DNA of 64,000 nt from Planctomycetota bacterium (lineage in GTDB: Bacteria > Planctomycetota > Planctomycetia > Planctomycetales > Planctomycetaceae), in NCBI GenBank assembly GCA_018242525.1, contig JAFEBS010000019.1, forward strand, positions 186,001 through 250,000, written 5' to 3'. A program made the position numbers and the translations under genes. Shown here one piece after another: positions 9,298-17,153 of the stretch (its first letter is position 1; every line of letters starts with the position of its first letter). The notes below the pieces were generated by a model that searched no databases, was not told the origin of the DNA, and was given only the letters and a program-made list of their open reading frames with translations.

Positions 9298-9504
9298 TCA
9301 ATCATTCCGATTGTCGAGGGGACTGTCGATTTGACAGTTCTCGCTGAGTTCATCTTTGAGTTCGTCAATTCTTCGCGAAGCTGCAGCAAGCCACTGTGAT
9401 GCTTCGCTTAAACATGCATTTGCCATGTTGGCGTTCCCCTGTTCAGCATGTTTCCGTGCAAGTGCCAGATAACTCTCCAGGCTCCCGTCACAGCGAACTG
9501 CCAT
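9298..9504 (-). CDS. Possible small hypothetical protein
   Basis: A 68-residue frame from ATG 9504, rich in Ala, Glu and Leu and probably helical (ARKHAEQGNANMANACLSEASQWLAAASRRIDELKDEL). It resembles no family I recognise. It lies 40 bases upstream of the ModE-like gene on the same strand and could be co-transcribed. GAG directly precedes the ATG but no good ribosome site is seen, so the call is weak. A GTG at 9522 is an alternative start. Confidence 0.35.
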   Translation of the reverse strand: MAVRCDGSLESYLALARKHAEQGNANMANACLSEASQWLAAASRRIDELKDELSENCQIDSPLDNRND

Positions 9505-9633
9505 CTCAAATGCTACCAGCACCCTAAATGGTACCCGCGCGACGCCAAGGGGTCAGGTGGTTCAAAGTTCAATTTTCCCAATTGGAGGATTTGACCACTC
9601 TTTCAGGATCAGGAACGCGCTGGACACGCCCGT

Positions 9634-9653
9634 CCGATCTCTCACGAGATCGG
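9634..9653. repeat. Perfect 8-bp hairpin
   Basis: CCGATCTC (9634-9641) and GAGATCGG (9646-9653) pair around a TCAC loop. It lies downstream of the FAD oxidoreductase stop at 9727 and could act as its terminator, although no T-tract follows on the minus strand. Confidence 0.35.
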
Positions 9654-9726
9654 CTACAGGGAAAGCCGCAAACTGCAGACGGGAATTCGTTACCCGCGTT
9701 GGGTGGCACCGCTTTGATTGACGCCG

Positions 9727-11112
9727 TTACGCCTCCGTAAACGGACCGGCCGTTCGAGATGCCAGGGCTTCACGGACCTTGATCCCCGACAGTTGCTGGG
9801 GTGCTTGCCGGCTGGCGACCGCCATGGCTGCGGCGCAACCGGCCGCTTCTCCCATCGCCATCGCCGTCACAGTGACTCGCGTCGAGGCGTGCGCCCCGCG
9901 TGTCGCCGCGTGGCAGCGGCCAGCCACAAGCAGGTTTTCGATTTCCCGGGGAAGAAGTGATCGATACGGAATGTCGTACGGTTCCGGCTGGACCTTTTCG
10001 GGCTTGAAGTCGTTGGCACTACCGACCGTGGTCTTGTTCGGATGCAGGTCCAGGTACCAGCAGCCTGTCGCGATCGCGTCGTCGAATCGACGACTTTGCA
10101 TCAGGTCCTCTTCACTGAGCACATGCTGGCCAATCAAGCGCCGGGACTCGCGAACGCCGATCCAGGGATACGCTTCCAGGAAATAAGCGTTCTCGAAGCC
10201 GGGGACATCCCGCTTCCACGCTCGAAACATCGCGTGGGCATCCGCTCTCCCCTGCATCTCGGCTCGACTGAGATCGGCTGCATTCGTCGGGTCGGCCGGT
10301 ACACGGACACCATGCACGTAGATCTCGTCGTCGCCAAACAGGAACATCACGCCGGGACCATAGTAGAACGGCAACTCACCCCGTTCTTGAGCGGCGGCCA
10401 GGGCCACGCGGCAGTTCTTCGAAAGATCGGTGGTCTTCTTCACATGCCCGACTCGGAAATGCAGCGTCAATGGCTGAACTTCCACGTTCTGTTCGAAAGC
10501 GGCCCCCGACCATGCGGCAACGTCGCCATCCCCGGTGCAATCAATGACGACCTGAGGCCGAATGGTCACCAGGCCATCCTTGTTGGCAATCTTGACCTCG
10601 GTGATTCGTTGGCCGGTCGTCGAGACACCGCAGACGAACGAATTGAACAGGACGCTCAGCGAGTCCTTCTGCTCGTTCAGCAGCCGATCGAGCAGCAACT
10701 TGAATTCAAACGTGTTCGGGATCGTGGGATTGTGCCTGGAAACTCGCTTGGAATCGGGAGCACAGACACCCGACTTTGACAGTAGCTCCAGGGCAATTCC
10801 ACGGACGACGATCCGGTTGTCGCGAATGTTCGCTATCCCGTCGAAGTAGGGCAGCCCCACGCTGGTAATGATCCCACCCGCAAACGGAGCCTTTTCAATC
10901 AGCAGAGTCTTCGCTCCCCATCGCGCGGCCGACAGCGCCGCGGCCGTCCCCGCACAGCCTCCACCGCACACCAGAACGTCGGTCTGCCGCATCGATGACG
11001 ACCGGGCCGTCGATCCAGCGGCGCGAACGCTCTCAGATGTACCGAGCGTTACTGCGGCGACAGCCGTCGCCGTCTGGATGAAGTCTCGTCGAGTTCCTCG
11101 ATATCTTGCCAT
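9727..11112 (-). CDS. Tat-exported FAD-dependent oxidoreductase
   Basis: About 461 residues. The N-terminus has a twin-arginine signal (RRDFIQTATAVAAVTLG). The FAD Rossmann motif follows at VLVCGGGCAGTAAALSAARWGAKTLLIEK with the acidic end of the second strand. The fold continues with IDCTGDGDVAAWSGAAFE and ends with NLLVAGRCHAATRGAHASTRVTVTAMAMGEAAG, the second FAD-binding segment of the FAD-dependent oxidoreductase (PF12831) family common in planctomycetes. ATG 11112 has GAGAGG eight bases upstream; a longer frame reaches 11199 but dilutes the Tat signal. The protein probably works outside the cytoplasm, oxidising a sugar-derived or other small substrate; the substrate is unknown. Confidence 0.88.
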   Translation of the reverse strand: MARYRGTRRDFIQTATAVAAVTLGTSESVRAAGSTARSSSMRQTDVLVCGGGCAGTAAALSAARWGAKTLLIEKAPFAGGIITSVGLPYFDGIANIRDNRIVVRGIALELLSKSGVCAPDSKRVSRHNPTIPNTFEFKLLLDRLLNEQKDSLSVLFNSFVCGVSTTGQRITEVKIANKDGLVTIRPQVVIDCTGDGDVAAWSGAAFEQNVEVQPLTLHFRVGHVKKTTDLSKNCRVALAAAQERGELPFYYGPGVMFLFGDDEIYVHGVRVPADPTNAADLSRAEMQGRADAHAMFRAWKRDVPGFENAYFLEAYPWIGVRESRRLIGQHVLSEEDLMQSRRFDDAIATGCWYLDLHPNKTTVGSANDFKPEKVQPEPYDIPYRSLLPREIENLLVAGRCHAATRGAHASTRVTVTAMAMGEAAGCAAAMAVASRQAPQQLSGIKVREALASRTAGPFTEA

Positions 11113-11268
11113 GTGACAGCCTCTCGAACTGGGGGGGCGTTTCCACAACACTCGACTGTATTTACTCCGAGTTTCCCTGGCGGTGACTATGATTGTCATT
11201 GCAATCGAGATGCGGAAGCCATCAAATCACCGAATCGGACGGCGGATTAACCCCAAGGAGCCAGAGGT

Positions 11269-12000
11269 GTGGGGATGCTCACGTGGTCAAGTCGGCATTG
11301 GATGCCGCCTCAATCACCGCAGCCAGCAGTCGAGAGCGTGAACCATACGAAACACCAAATGATCAACGATCCTGAAATCCAAAGACTTTTGTGGGAGACT
11401 TACCCCACCGAGATTCACTGTGCCCAGGAAACCATCTACGTCATGCGGCCTGATCTCACTTTGGCCTATGTCAATCTGGGCTGGAAGCGATTCTCGGCTC
11501 AGAATGGCGGCGACCCGTTAATTTCCTTGAATTGGCCGGTTGGCTGCTGCGTCCAGGATGCAATTCCACCCGTACTTCGTCCCTTCTTTGCAGAGAACTT
11601 CGCGAAATGTCTTCGGGAAAGACGTCCATGGGAGCACCGCTATGAATGCTCTTCTCCGGAATTGTACCGCTCGTTCATCATGATGACCTACCCTTTGGGA
11701 GCAGGGGAAGGACTATTGGTGGTCCATTCTCTCGTGCAAGAGGCACCGCACACCAGAATCGCCCACGAGCCGCTCGATGTACTTTACCGAGATTCGCACG
11801 GAATCATCCATCAATGCTGCCACTGCCGACGAGTGCGACGATGCGAGGTGGAACCGAACTGGGACTGGGTGCCAGATTGGGTCACGGCTTGTCCGACAAA
11901 CACGAGTCACGGCTTGTGCGATCCCTGCTTCGGCTTCTACTATCAAAACAAACATCTTTCCACGGACGGCTTTCCGGAAGTATTCCGAACAGGAGAATGA
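11269..12000 (+). CDS. PAS-like protein with C-terminal CxxC sensory module
   Basis: About 243 residues from GTG 11269, chosen because AAGGAG sits eight bases upstream; the ATG at 11359 (MINDPEIQ) is an alternative with no ribosome site. The centre (ETIYVMRPDLTLAYVNLGWKRFSAQNGG) reads as a PAS-type domain. The C-terminus has CCHCRRVRRCE...NWDWVP...SHGLCDPCF, which recalls the CSSCKKVRD...W..VE...SHGLCPxC module found at the end of many PAS-containing sensor proteins and thought to bind a metal. No kinase, HD-GYP or GGDEF output domain is present, so the protein is probably a stand-alone sensor or partner of a separate kinase (inference). Confidence 0.7.
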   Translation: MGMLTWSSRHWMPPQSPQPAVESVNHTKHQMINDPEIQRLLWETYPTEIHCAQETIYVMRPDLTLAYVNLGWKRFSAQNGGDPLISLNWPVGCCVQDAIPPVLRPFFAENFAKCLRERRPWEHRYECSSPELYRSFIMMTYPLGAGEGLLVVHSLVQEAPHTRIAHEPLDVLYRDSHGIIHQCCHCRRVRRCEVEPNWDWVPDWVTACPTNTSHGLCDPCFGFYYQNKHLSTDGFPEVFRTGE

Positions 12001-12212
12001 CCGTCATCAACGATCCTCAAGACGTGCGAGCGCCAACCTGATCACGTCGGCCGGTTTGACCGCCCACTACAACCGGCACCGTCGTCAAACTCGGGCCGTG
12101 ATCGATTGAAGTTTTGACCGTACCGTGATCCCTGTTGCGAGCGGTGGGATGGCATCTTTCCAATGGAGTTGACGTGAGTTGATGCAGGTCAGATTCTGAA
12201 AGGGAGCGCAGC

Positions 12213-12986
12213 ATGATGCGATTGAACGTACGCATGGCCCTGATTGCCGTGATCATCGGGTGGCAGGGACTGACTGCGGAAGCCGGTTTCCGCCATTTCC
12301 GCGTCTTCCGATCGGGTTGCTCGACCTGTTCCGCTCCTGTGTACTTCGCCGCGCCAATGCCGGTCTGCGCGAGTTGCCAGTCAGGGTCCTTCTACCGATC
12401 ACCCATGGGGCTGTCGATGGCGGGTTATGGTCCAGCCTACGGTTCTTACTCGAACTACGGGTACGGCCCGTCATTCGGATTTGACGCAGTCTCTGGATAC
12501 GGAGCGGGCGGAACGGCCTCGCCTTATTCCCAAGGCTCAGTTTCAGGGACAGGCTACGGCTACGGTGGCGGATATGGCGGCGGGTACGGTGTCTCATCTC
12601 CCGTCGGGTACGGCCCGTCATTGGGGCTGAGCGGACAGTCGGGTTTTGGAACAGCGGCCTCGTTACAAGGTCCTGCGTTTGGTGGTGGCTTTGGAATGGG
12701 TACCGGGTACGGTTCCAACTCGTACTACGGCTCCGGCCCCTCTTTCGGAATGAACACTCAATCTGGTTACGGAACGGCCGGTGGCATTGCATCCTATCCC
12801 CAGTTCTCCGGCATGGGTTATGGTGCTGGATTCGGTTCGTCCTATGGGTACGGCCCCTCATTTGGACTGGGATTACAATCGGGGTTCGGGGCGGGCTTCG
12901 GAACGTCGGTGCCTTCGTATTACGCTCCAATGCCTTCTCAATACCCAGTCGTGCCGCCTTCGCCGGCAATGGACCTGGTCTGGTAG
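12213..12986 (+). CDS. Secreted Gly/Tyr-rich repeat protein
   Basis: About 257 residues. AGGGAG lies six bases before ATG 12213. Residues 1-24 are a signal peptide ending AEA-GF. Two CxxC pairs follow (GCSTCS ~36-39, VCASC ~52-55). From residue 80 the protein is almost entirely Gly, Tyr, Ser and Phe, with four copies of GPS(F/L)G(F/L/M)...SG(Y/F)G beginning near residues 85, 134, 175 and 214, spaced about 49, 41 and 39 residues. There is no enzyme motif. This low-complexity composition fits a structural surface, sheath or adhesive protein (inference). A hairpin follows the stop. Confidence 0.8.
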   Translation: MMRLNVRMALIAVIIGWQGLTAEAGFRHFRVFRSGCSTCSAPVYFAAPMPVCASCQSGSFYRSPMGLSMAGYGPAYGSYSNYGYGPSFGFDAVSGYGAGGTASPYSQGSVSGTGYGYGGGYGGGYGVSSPVGYGPSLGLSGQSGFGTAASLQGPAFGGGFGMGTGYGSNSYYGSGPSFGMNTQSGYGTAGGIASYPQFSGMGYGAGFGSSYGYGPSFGLGLQSGFGAGFGTSVPSYYAPMPSQYPVVPPSPAMDLVW

Positions 12987-13357
12987 CGACAAGGTTTCGC
13001 CAATTGGAAATTGACGGCAGATTTTCGGGCGAGTTCTCTCAAGAGACCTCGCCCTGAGTCATTTCCAGGGGCAGCCCATTTCTCGTAACGCCATCTGGCA
13101 AAGAACTCGCCAAACGATTTCTCGTAATCTCGATTTCGACTGGTTCTGTACCGAGAATTGTTTTACAAGGGTTAGGCAGAGAATCTTCGACAGGAAGTCG
13201 CGGATATCAAAGGCGATACATGATTGTGGAACAAGCTCCGCAGGGACGGATGCGCGTGCACCTGACCATCTGCCCTTGCGATTTTGGCTCGACTCAGGCA
13301 TATAATCCGCACCCCCCGAACGGATTGGGAGGGGTTGTGTCTCCAAGGATGCCAGTT
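12987..13357. other. Intergenic gap with one hairpin
   Basis: About 370 bases between the Gly/Tyr-rich gene and the cyanophycinase gene. No gene is supported. TTTCTCGTAA occurs twice (near 13079 and 13120). The hairpin at 13027-13054 is listed separately. Confidence 0.45.
13027..13054 (+). terminator. Hairpin after the Gly/Tyr-rich protein gene
   Basis: GGGCGAGTTCTCT (13027-13039) pairs with AGAGACCTCGCCC (13042-13054), 12 of 13 positions, 41 bases after the stop. The following sequence is not a clean T-run, so intrinsic termination is uncertain. Confidence 0.45.
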
Positions 13358-14626
13358 ATGAGTCGATGGACGTCGTCAAGCCTGGCTTTGGTGGCAGCAA
13401 TGCTGATCCCCACCATGGCTGCGGCGGGAGAGAACGATCCGGCAGAGACTTCAACGCTGGGCTCGCTGGTCATCATCGGCGGTTCTGAGCGGTTTGAACA
13501 TCGGGAGTACTGGGAGCAGATCGTGGAACTGGCGGGCGGGCCGGGTAGCCGGATCGCCGTCTTTCCAACTGCCAGTGGTGATCCCGTCAAGAAGGGCGGG
13601 TGGGTCATCTCTGCCTTGAACAAGGCCGGCGCGGATGCTTTCCTGGTCCCGATCGCCTGGCGCAAGATGCCATTGTCCCCACAGGAGGCCGTGTCCGATC
13701 CGGAACTGGTCGAGCAGGTTCGCGAGGCGACCGGGGTGTTCCTCATCGGGGGGGAACAGGACAAGATCGTCAAAGCCCTGTACACGCCCGAAGGTCAAAA
13801 CACCCCAATGCTGGATGCCGTCTGGGAGGTGTACCGCAAGGGAGGCGTGATCGCCGGGACCAGTGCTGGTGCCGCCGTGATGAGCCGTATCATGTATCGC
13901 GATGCGGATTCGGTTCTCGATACGATGTTGCGCGGGGTGCGCTTCGGGAAGGAAATTGGCCGTGGCCTGGGGTTCCTGGATGGTGAATGGTTCGTGGACC
14001 AGCACCTGCTGGTCCGCGGTCGGTTCGCACGAACCCTGGTTGCCATGCATGACCAGGGATTCAAGTACGGCATCGGTGTCGACGAGAACTCGGCGGTAAT
14101 CGTCCGCAACGGCAAGGATGTGCAGGTCATTGGCTATAAGGGGGCGTTGATCCTGGACCTGTCGCGTGCCGAACACAATTCGATGCTCGGTCGATTCAAT
14201 TTGAAGAATGTCCGGCTGACGTATCTGGATCGCGGCGACAAGTACGATTTGAAATCCCGCGAGGTCACACCTTCGGACGAGAAACTGGACGACGAAAAGA
14301 TCGACCCCAAGTCGCCCGACTTCAAACCGTATCTCGATCGCCCGTTGTTCTTTAACGATATCCTGGGGAACACCACCGTGGCGGATCTGATGGGGAAGCT
14401 GATGGACAGCATCCACAGTGAAGCGATCGGCCTGGCGTTTGATGGGACGGAAGCCCGCAAGCATGCCGTGGATGGGTTCGAGTTCAAGTTCATTCGCGAC
14501 GAAGACAGCATCGCCTGGTACACGGAAGCCTATGGTGGCGACGATTACACCGTCTTGAATATTCGCCTGGACATTCGCCCGATCCGCATCGCGGGCCCCT
14601 TGTATGATGCGGAGGAACAGCGTTGA
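13358..14626 (+). CDS. Secreted cyanophycinase-like peptidase (S51 family)
   Basis: About 422 residues. ATG 13358 (MSRWTSSSLALV) is preferred: AAGG lies nine bases upstream and a clear signal peptide follows (LALVAAMLIPTMAAAGEN). The nucleophile elbow is GGVIAGTSAGAAVMS, with Ser in GTSAG; the other catalytic signatures are GSLVIIGG near the start and FLDGEWFVDQHLLVRGRFART, the DQH-xxxRGR motif typical of cyanophycinases. GVDENSAVIV is the next conserved segment. The C-terminal ~150 residues extend beyond the usual catalytic domain and carry no motif I recognise. The enzyme should cut beta-Asp-Arg linkages of cyanophycin outside the cytoplasm. No cyanophycin synthetase is in this window, so the substrate may be foreign polymer (inference). 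Confidence 0.9.
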   Translation: MSRWTSSSLALVAAMLIPTMAAAGENDPAETSTLGSLVIIGGSERFEHREYWEQIVELAGGPGSRIAVFPTASGDPVKKGGWVISALNKAGADAFLVPIAWRKMPLSPQEAVSDPELVEQVREATGVFLIGGEQDKIVKALYTPEGQNTPMLDAVWEVYRKGGVIAGTSAGAAVMSRIMYRDADSVLDTMLRGVRFGKEIGRGLGFLDGEWFVDQHLLVRGRFARTLVAMHDQGFKYGIGVDENSAVIVRNGKDVQVIGYKGALILDLSRAEHNSMLGRFNLKNVRLTYLDRGDKYDLKSREVTPSDEKLDDEKIDPKSPDFKPYLDRPLFFNDILGNTTVADLMGKLMDSIHSEAIGLAFDGTEARKHAVDGFEFKFIRDEDSIAWYTEAYGGDDYTVLNIRLDIRPIRIAGPLYDAEEQR

Positions 14627-14696
14627 TGGGAATCGACTGAACATTACCTGCACGGCTGACAGCAGATGCCAGAACGCCGACAACAACTGCCCATTG

Positions 14697-14736
14697 CAGC
14701 CCGATCCCGGGACAAGGATCGGGCTGTCGTCGTTTT
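14697..14736 (+). terminator. Strong hairpin followed by T-rich stretch
   Basis: CAGCCCGATCC (14697-14707) pairs perfectly with GGATCGGGCTG (14716-14726) over eleven bases with an 8-base loop, followed by TCGTCGTTTTCGG. It lies 70 bases after the cyanophycinase stop and likely ends its transcript. Confidence 0.7.
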
Positions 14737-14890
14737 CGGAGTCCCACCATGAAGAAATGATGAGTTACTGTGGAACGGAGCTTGCTCGTTCCGTCTGTGT
14801 GTTGACCTGTGACCTGTGTCAAAGTTAGTGTGACCCCCCGGGTTGAACCTGGTTGTGGTCTGAGTTCCGTCACCAGTCAGGGAGGATGAA

Positions 14891-16231
14891 ATGACGTTGG
14901 CGACCCCACGCGTTCTTTCCAAGCTGTTTGTCATCGACACCAATGTGATCCTGCACGATGCAGGCTGTCTGCGAAACTTCGAGGAGAATGATGTCGCAGT
15001 CCCCATCACGGTTCTGGAGGAATTGGATCGTTTCAAGAAAGGGAACGACGACATCAATTTCCAGGCGCGCGCGTTCCTGCGGCGCGTCGACGAATTGACA
15101 GGTGATGTGCTGTCCTCCGATGGCGCGTCCCTCGGTGAAGGGCTCGGATCCATTCGAGTCGTCCTGCAAGCCACGCACAACCAGCGACTGGAAGACGCCT
15201 TCCTGGCCGATTGCCCCGACCACCGGATTCTGAACGTCGCACTGACGCTGCAGCAGCAGGAAGCACCCCGTCCCGTGGTGCTGGTGACCAAGGACACCAA
15301 TCTGCGGATGAAAGCCAAGTCGTTCGGGCTGACGGCCCAGGACTACATCACCGACAAGGTGGAAAGCTTTGACAAACTGTACACAGGCAAGCGCCTGGTC
15401 AGCGATCTTCCCTCGGAAACGGTCAGCCAGTTCTTCGTCAATGGAGGGCATGTCCCCGCCGCGGATCTCGATTGCGTCACCGAACCGATGGCGAACGAAA
15501 ACTTCATCCTGCGCAACGGCAGCAAGTCGGTACTGGCGACGTATTGTCCCACGGAACGCGCGTTTGTCCGGATTGACAGGCTGACCGCTTCCGGGATCGG
15601 TCCGCGCAATGCCGAGCAATCGTTCGCACTGCGGGCCCTGCTGAATGACAATTTGAAACTGGTCACACTGACTGGCAAGGCGGGTTCCGGGAAGACACTG
15701 CTGGCCCTGGCAGCCGCCATGGAATGCCGGGGAAGATATCGTCAGATCCTGCTCGCTCGACCGGCAGTCCCGCTCAGCAATCGGGATCTCGGCTTTCTGC
15801 CGGGAGACATTGGCGCGAAGCTGGATCCGTACATGCAACCGCTGTACGACAACATGGCCGTGATGCGGCATCCATTGGGTGATCTGTCCGGTGCTCCCAA
15901 GGTGCAGGATCTGCTGGCCGCCAATCACCTGGAAGTCACCCCGCTGGCCTACATCCGAGGCCGCAGCCTGCAACGGGTGTTCTTCATCGTGGATGAAGCT
16001 CAGAACTTGACCCCGCATGAAATCAAAACGATCATCACCCGGGTGGGAGAAGGAACCAAGATTGTTTTCACGGGTGACATCCAGCAGATCGATCATCCCT
16101 ATCTGGATTCACTCAGCAACGGCCTGACCTACCTGATCAATCGCATGGTGGGTCAACCGCTGTATGCCCACGTGACTTTGGAAAAGGGCGAACGTAGCGA
16201 ACTGGCCGAACTGGCCAGCAACCTGCTGTAA
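14891..16231 (+). CDS. PhoH-family ATPase with N-terminal PIN ribonuclease domain (PhoH2 type)
   Basis: About 446 residues. GGGAGG lies close upstream of ATG 14891. The PIN domain occupies residues ~10-160: VIDTNV with Asp16, acidic Glu43/Glu44, Asp110 and VTKDTN with Asp135 form the expected metal-binding acidic set. The PhoH ATPase follows, with Walker A GKAGSGKT (262-269) and Walker [14 protein letters not shown], then [13 protein letters not shown]. PhoH2 proteins are RNA helicase/ribonucleases and in some bacteria belong to toxin-antitoxin pairs (family knowledge). No small antitoxin-like gene lies next to it, and an intrinsic terminator follows, so it appears to be a single-gene unit. 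Confidence 0.93.
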   Translation: MTLATPRVLSKLFVIDTNVILHDAGCLRNFEENDVAVPITVLEELDRFKKGNDDINFQARAFLRRVDELTGDVLSSDGASLGEGLGSIRVVLQATHNQRLEDAFLADCPDHRILNVALTLQQQEAPRPVVLVTKDTNLRMKAKSFGLTAQDYITDKVESFDKLYTGKRLVSDLPSETVSQFFVNGGHVPAADLDCVTEPMANENFILRNGSKSVLATYCPTERAFVRIDRLTASGIGPRNAEQSFALRALLNDNLKLVTLTGKAGSGKTLLALAAAMECRGRYRQILLARPAVPLSNRDLGFLPGDIGAKLDPYMQPLYDNMAVMRHPLGDLSGAPKVQDLLAANHLEVTPLAYIRGRSLQRVFFIVDEAQNLTPHEIKTIITRVGEGTKIVFTGDIQQIDHPYLDSLSNGLTYLINRMVGQPLYAHVTLEKGERSELAELASNLL

Positions 16232-16267
16232 TTTCCTCGCAACAGATGCGATCCCACCCATTCCGAA

Positions 16268-16294
16268 GGGGGACGTCAGTCCCCCGTTTTTTCG
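16268..16294 (+). terminator. Intrinsic terminator
   Basis: GGGGGAC (16268-16274), loop GTCA, GTCCCCC (16279-16285), then GTTTTTT. A classical intrinsic terminator 37 bases after the PhoH-family stop. Confidence 0.9.
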
Positions 16295-16349
16295 CCAATT
16301 CCGAGATTCCGTAATGGGGGGCTCTCGGCTTCGATTCGCGGTTGTCGAT

Positions 16350-17099
16350 TTAGAAACCGGGGTTTACGCCGCCTTCGCCGCCGCCGCCGCCAGGATTGGC
16401 CGGGACGGTTTGAATCGGAACCGGGACCGGGGCAGTGGCCTGGCTGCCAGACAGTTGTTCGCGGCGCGTGGCATAGCGGATCGGGAACGAAGGCCAGATG
16501 TGATTGGGATAGGGCGCGCTGCGATCCCCCAGCACCTGGTACTTGCCGTCGAAGGCGTGTTTCACGTCCGTCGGCCGTCCAGAGGAATCCCGGGTGTTGG
16601 GGTCCTGAGCGTAGACCCAGCCGAAGGATTTTTCAGTCACGTATTGCGTGAAGCCGAGCCACTGGCGGTCGGGGGCCATGCCGAAGAAATTCGTCCGTTC
16701 CGGTTTGAACCCCATGAATTCTCGCGGTAATGGCGCGGTATGCAGGGCGGTCAGCAGAAACGCCATGGTGACATAGCCAGCCAGCGCGGCGAACGCCCAG
16801 CGGCCGAGCTGGTCCGCGGCGGAGGGCAACTGGATGTAGGTGGGCGACAGCTTTTCTGTCCCCAGTCGTAACACAAACACAAACGCCGTGAACAGACCGA
16901 CCAGGGACACGATGTCGGAATATGACCGCCAGCCCCCCAGCATTGTGTCCAGGGAATTCGCCAACGGCTCAAAGAAATTCATCGCCAGCAGGCCGGACAG
17001 CAGCACACACAGGAATGTATGGGCTGCGCTCCACAGCCCTTCGCTGGCGACGCACCAGACAATCACTCCCATCACGACCAGGCAGGCAATATCGATCAT
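16350..17099 (-). CDS. CvpA-like integral membrane protein with Gly/Pro-rich tail
   Basis: About 249 residues. Four hydrophobic segments lie in the first ~125 residues (IACLVVMGVIVWCV; TFLCVLLSGLLAMNFFEP; SYSDIVSLVGLFTAFVFVL; WAFAALAGYVTMAFLLTAL), the arrangement of CvpA-family proteins linked to colicin V export and biofilm. The soluble C-terminal half has FFGMAPDRQWLGFTQYVTEKSFGWVYAQDP and ends in a Pro/Gly-rich tail (PANPGGGGGEGGVNPGF). It lies 54 bases downstream of the GspE-type ATPase on the same strand, so the two are probably co-transcribed. The precise role is unknown. Confidence 0.75.
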   Translation of the reverse strand: MIDIACLVVMGVIVWCVASEGLWSAAHTFLCVLLSGLLAMNFFEPLANSLDTMLGGWRSYSDIVSLVGLFTAFVFVLRLGTEKLSPTYIQLPSAADQLGRWAFAALAGYVTMAFLLTALHTAPLPREFMGFKPERTNFFGMAPDRQWLGFTQYVTEKSFGWVYAQDPNTRDSSGRPTDVKHAFDGKYQVLGDRSAPYPNHIWPSFPIRYATRREQLSGSQATAPVPVPIQTVPANPGGGGGEGGVNPGF

Positions 17100-17153
17100 G
17101 AAAAACTCAGCTTCTTCAAATTCCAGGGAGGTCGATTCACGGAATCTCAGGAA

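Noticed and set aside
13451..16096. Long minus-strand frames of about 410 residues opposite the cyanophycinase and PhoH genes
   Set aside because: They lie entirely antisense to genes with clear motifs and have no start signals.
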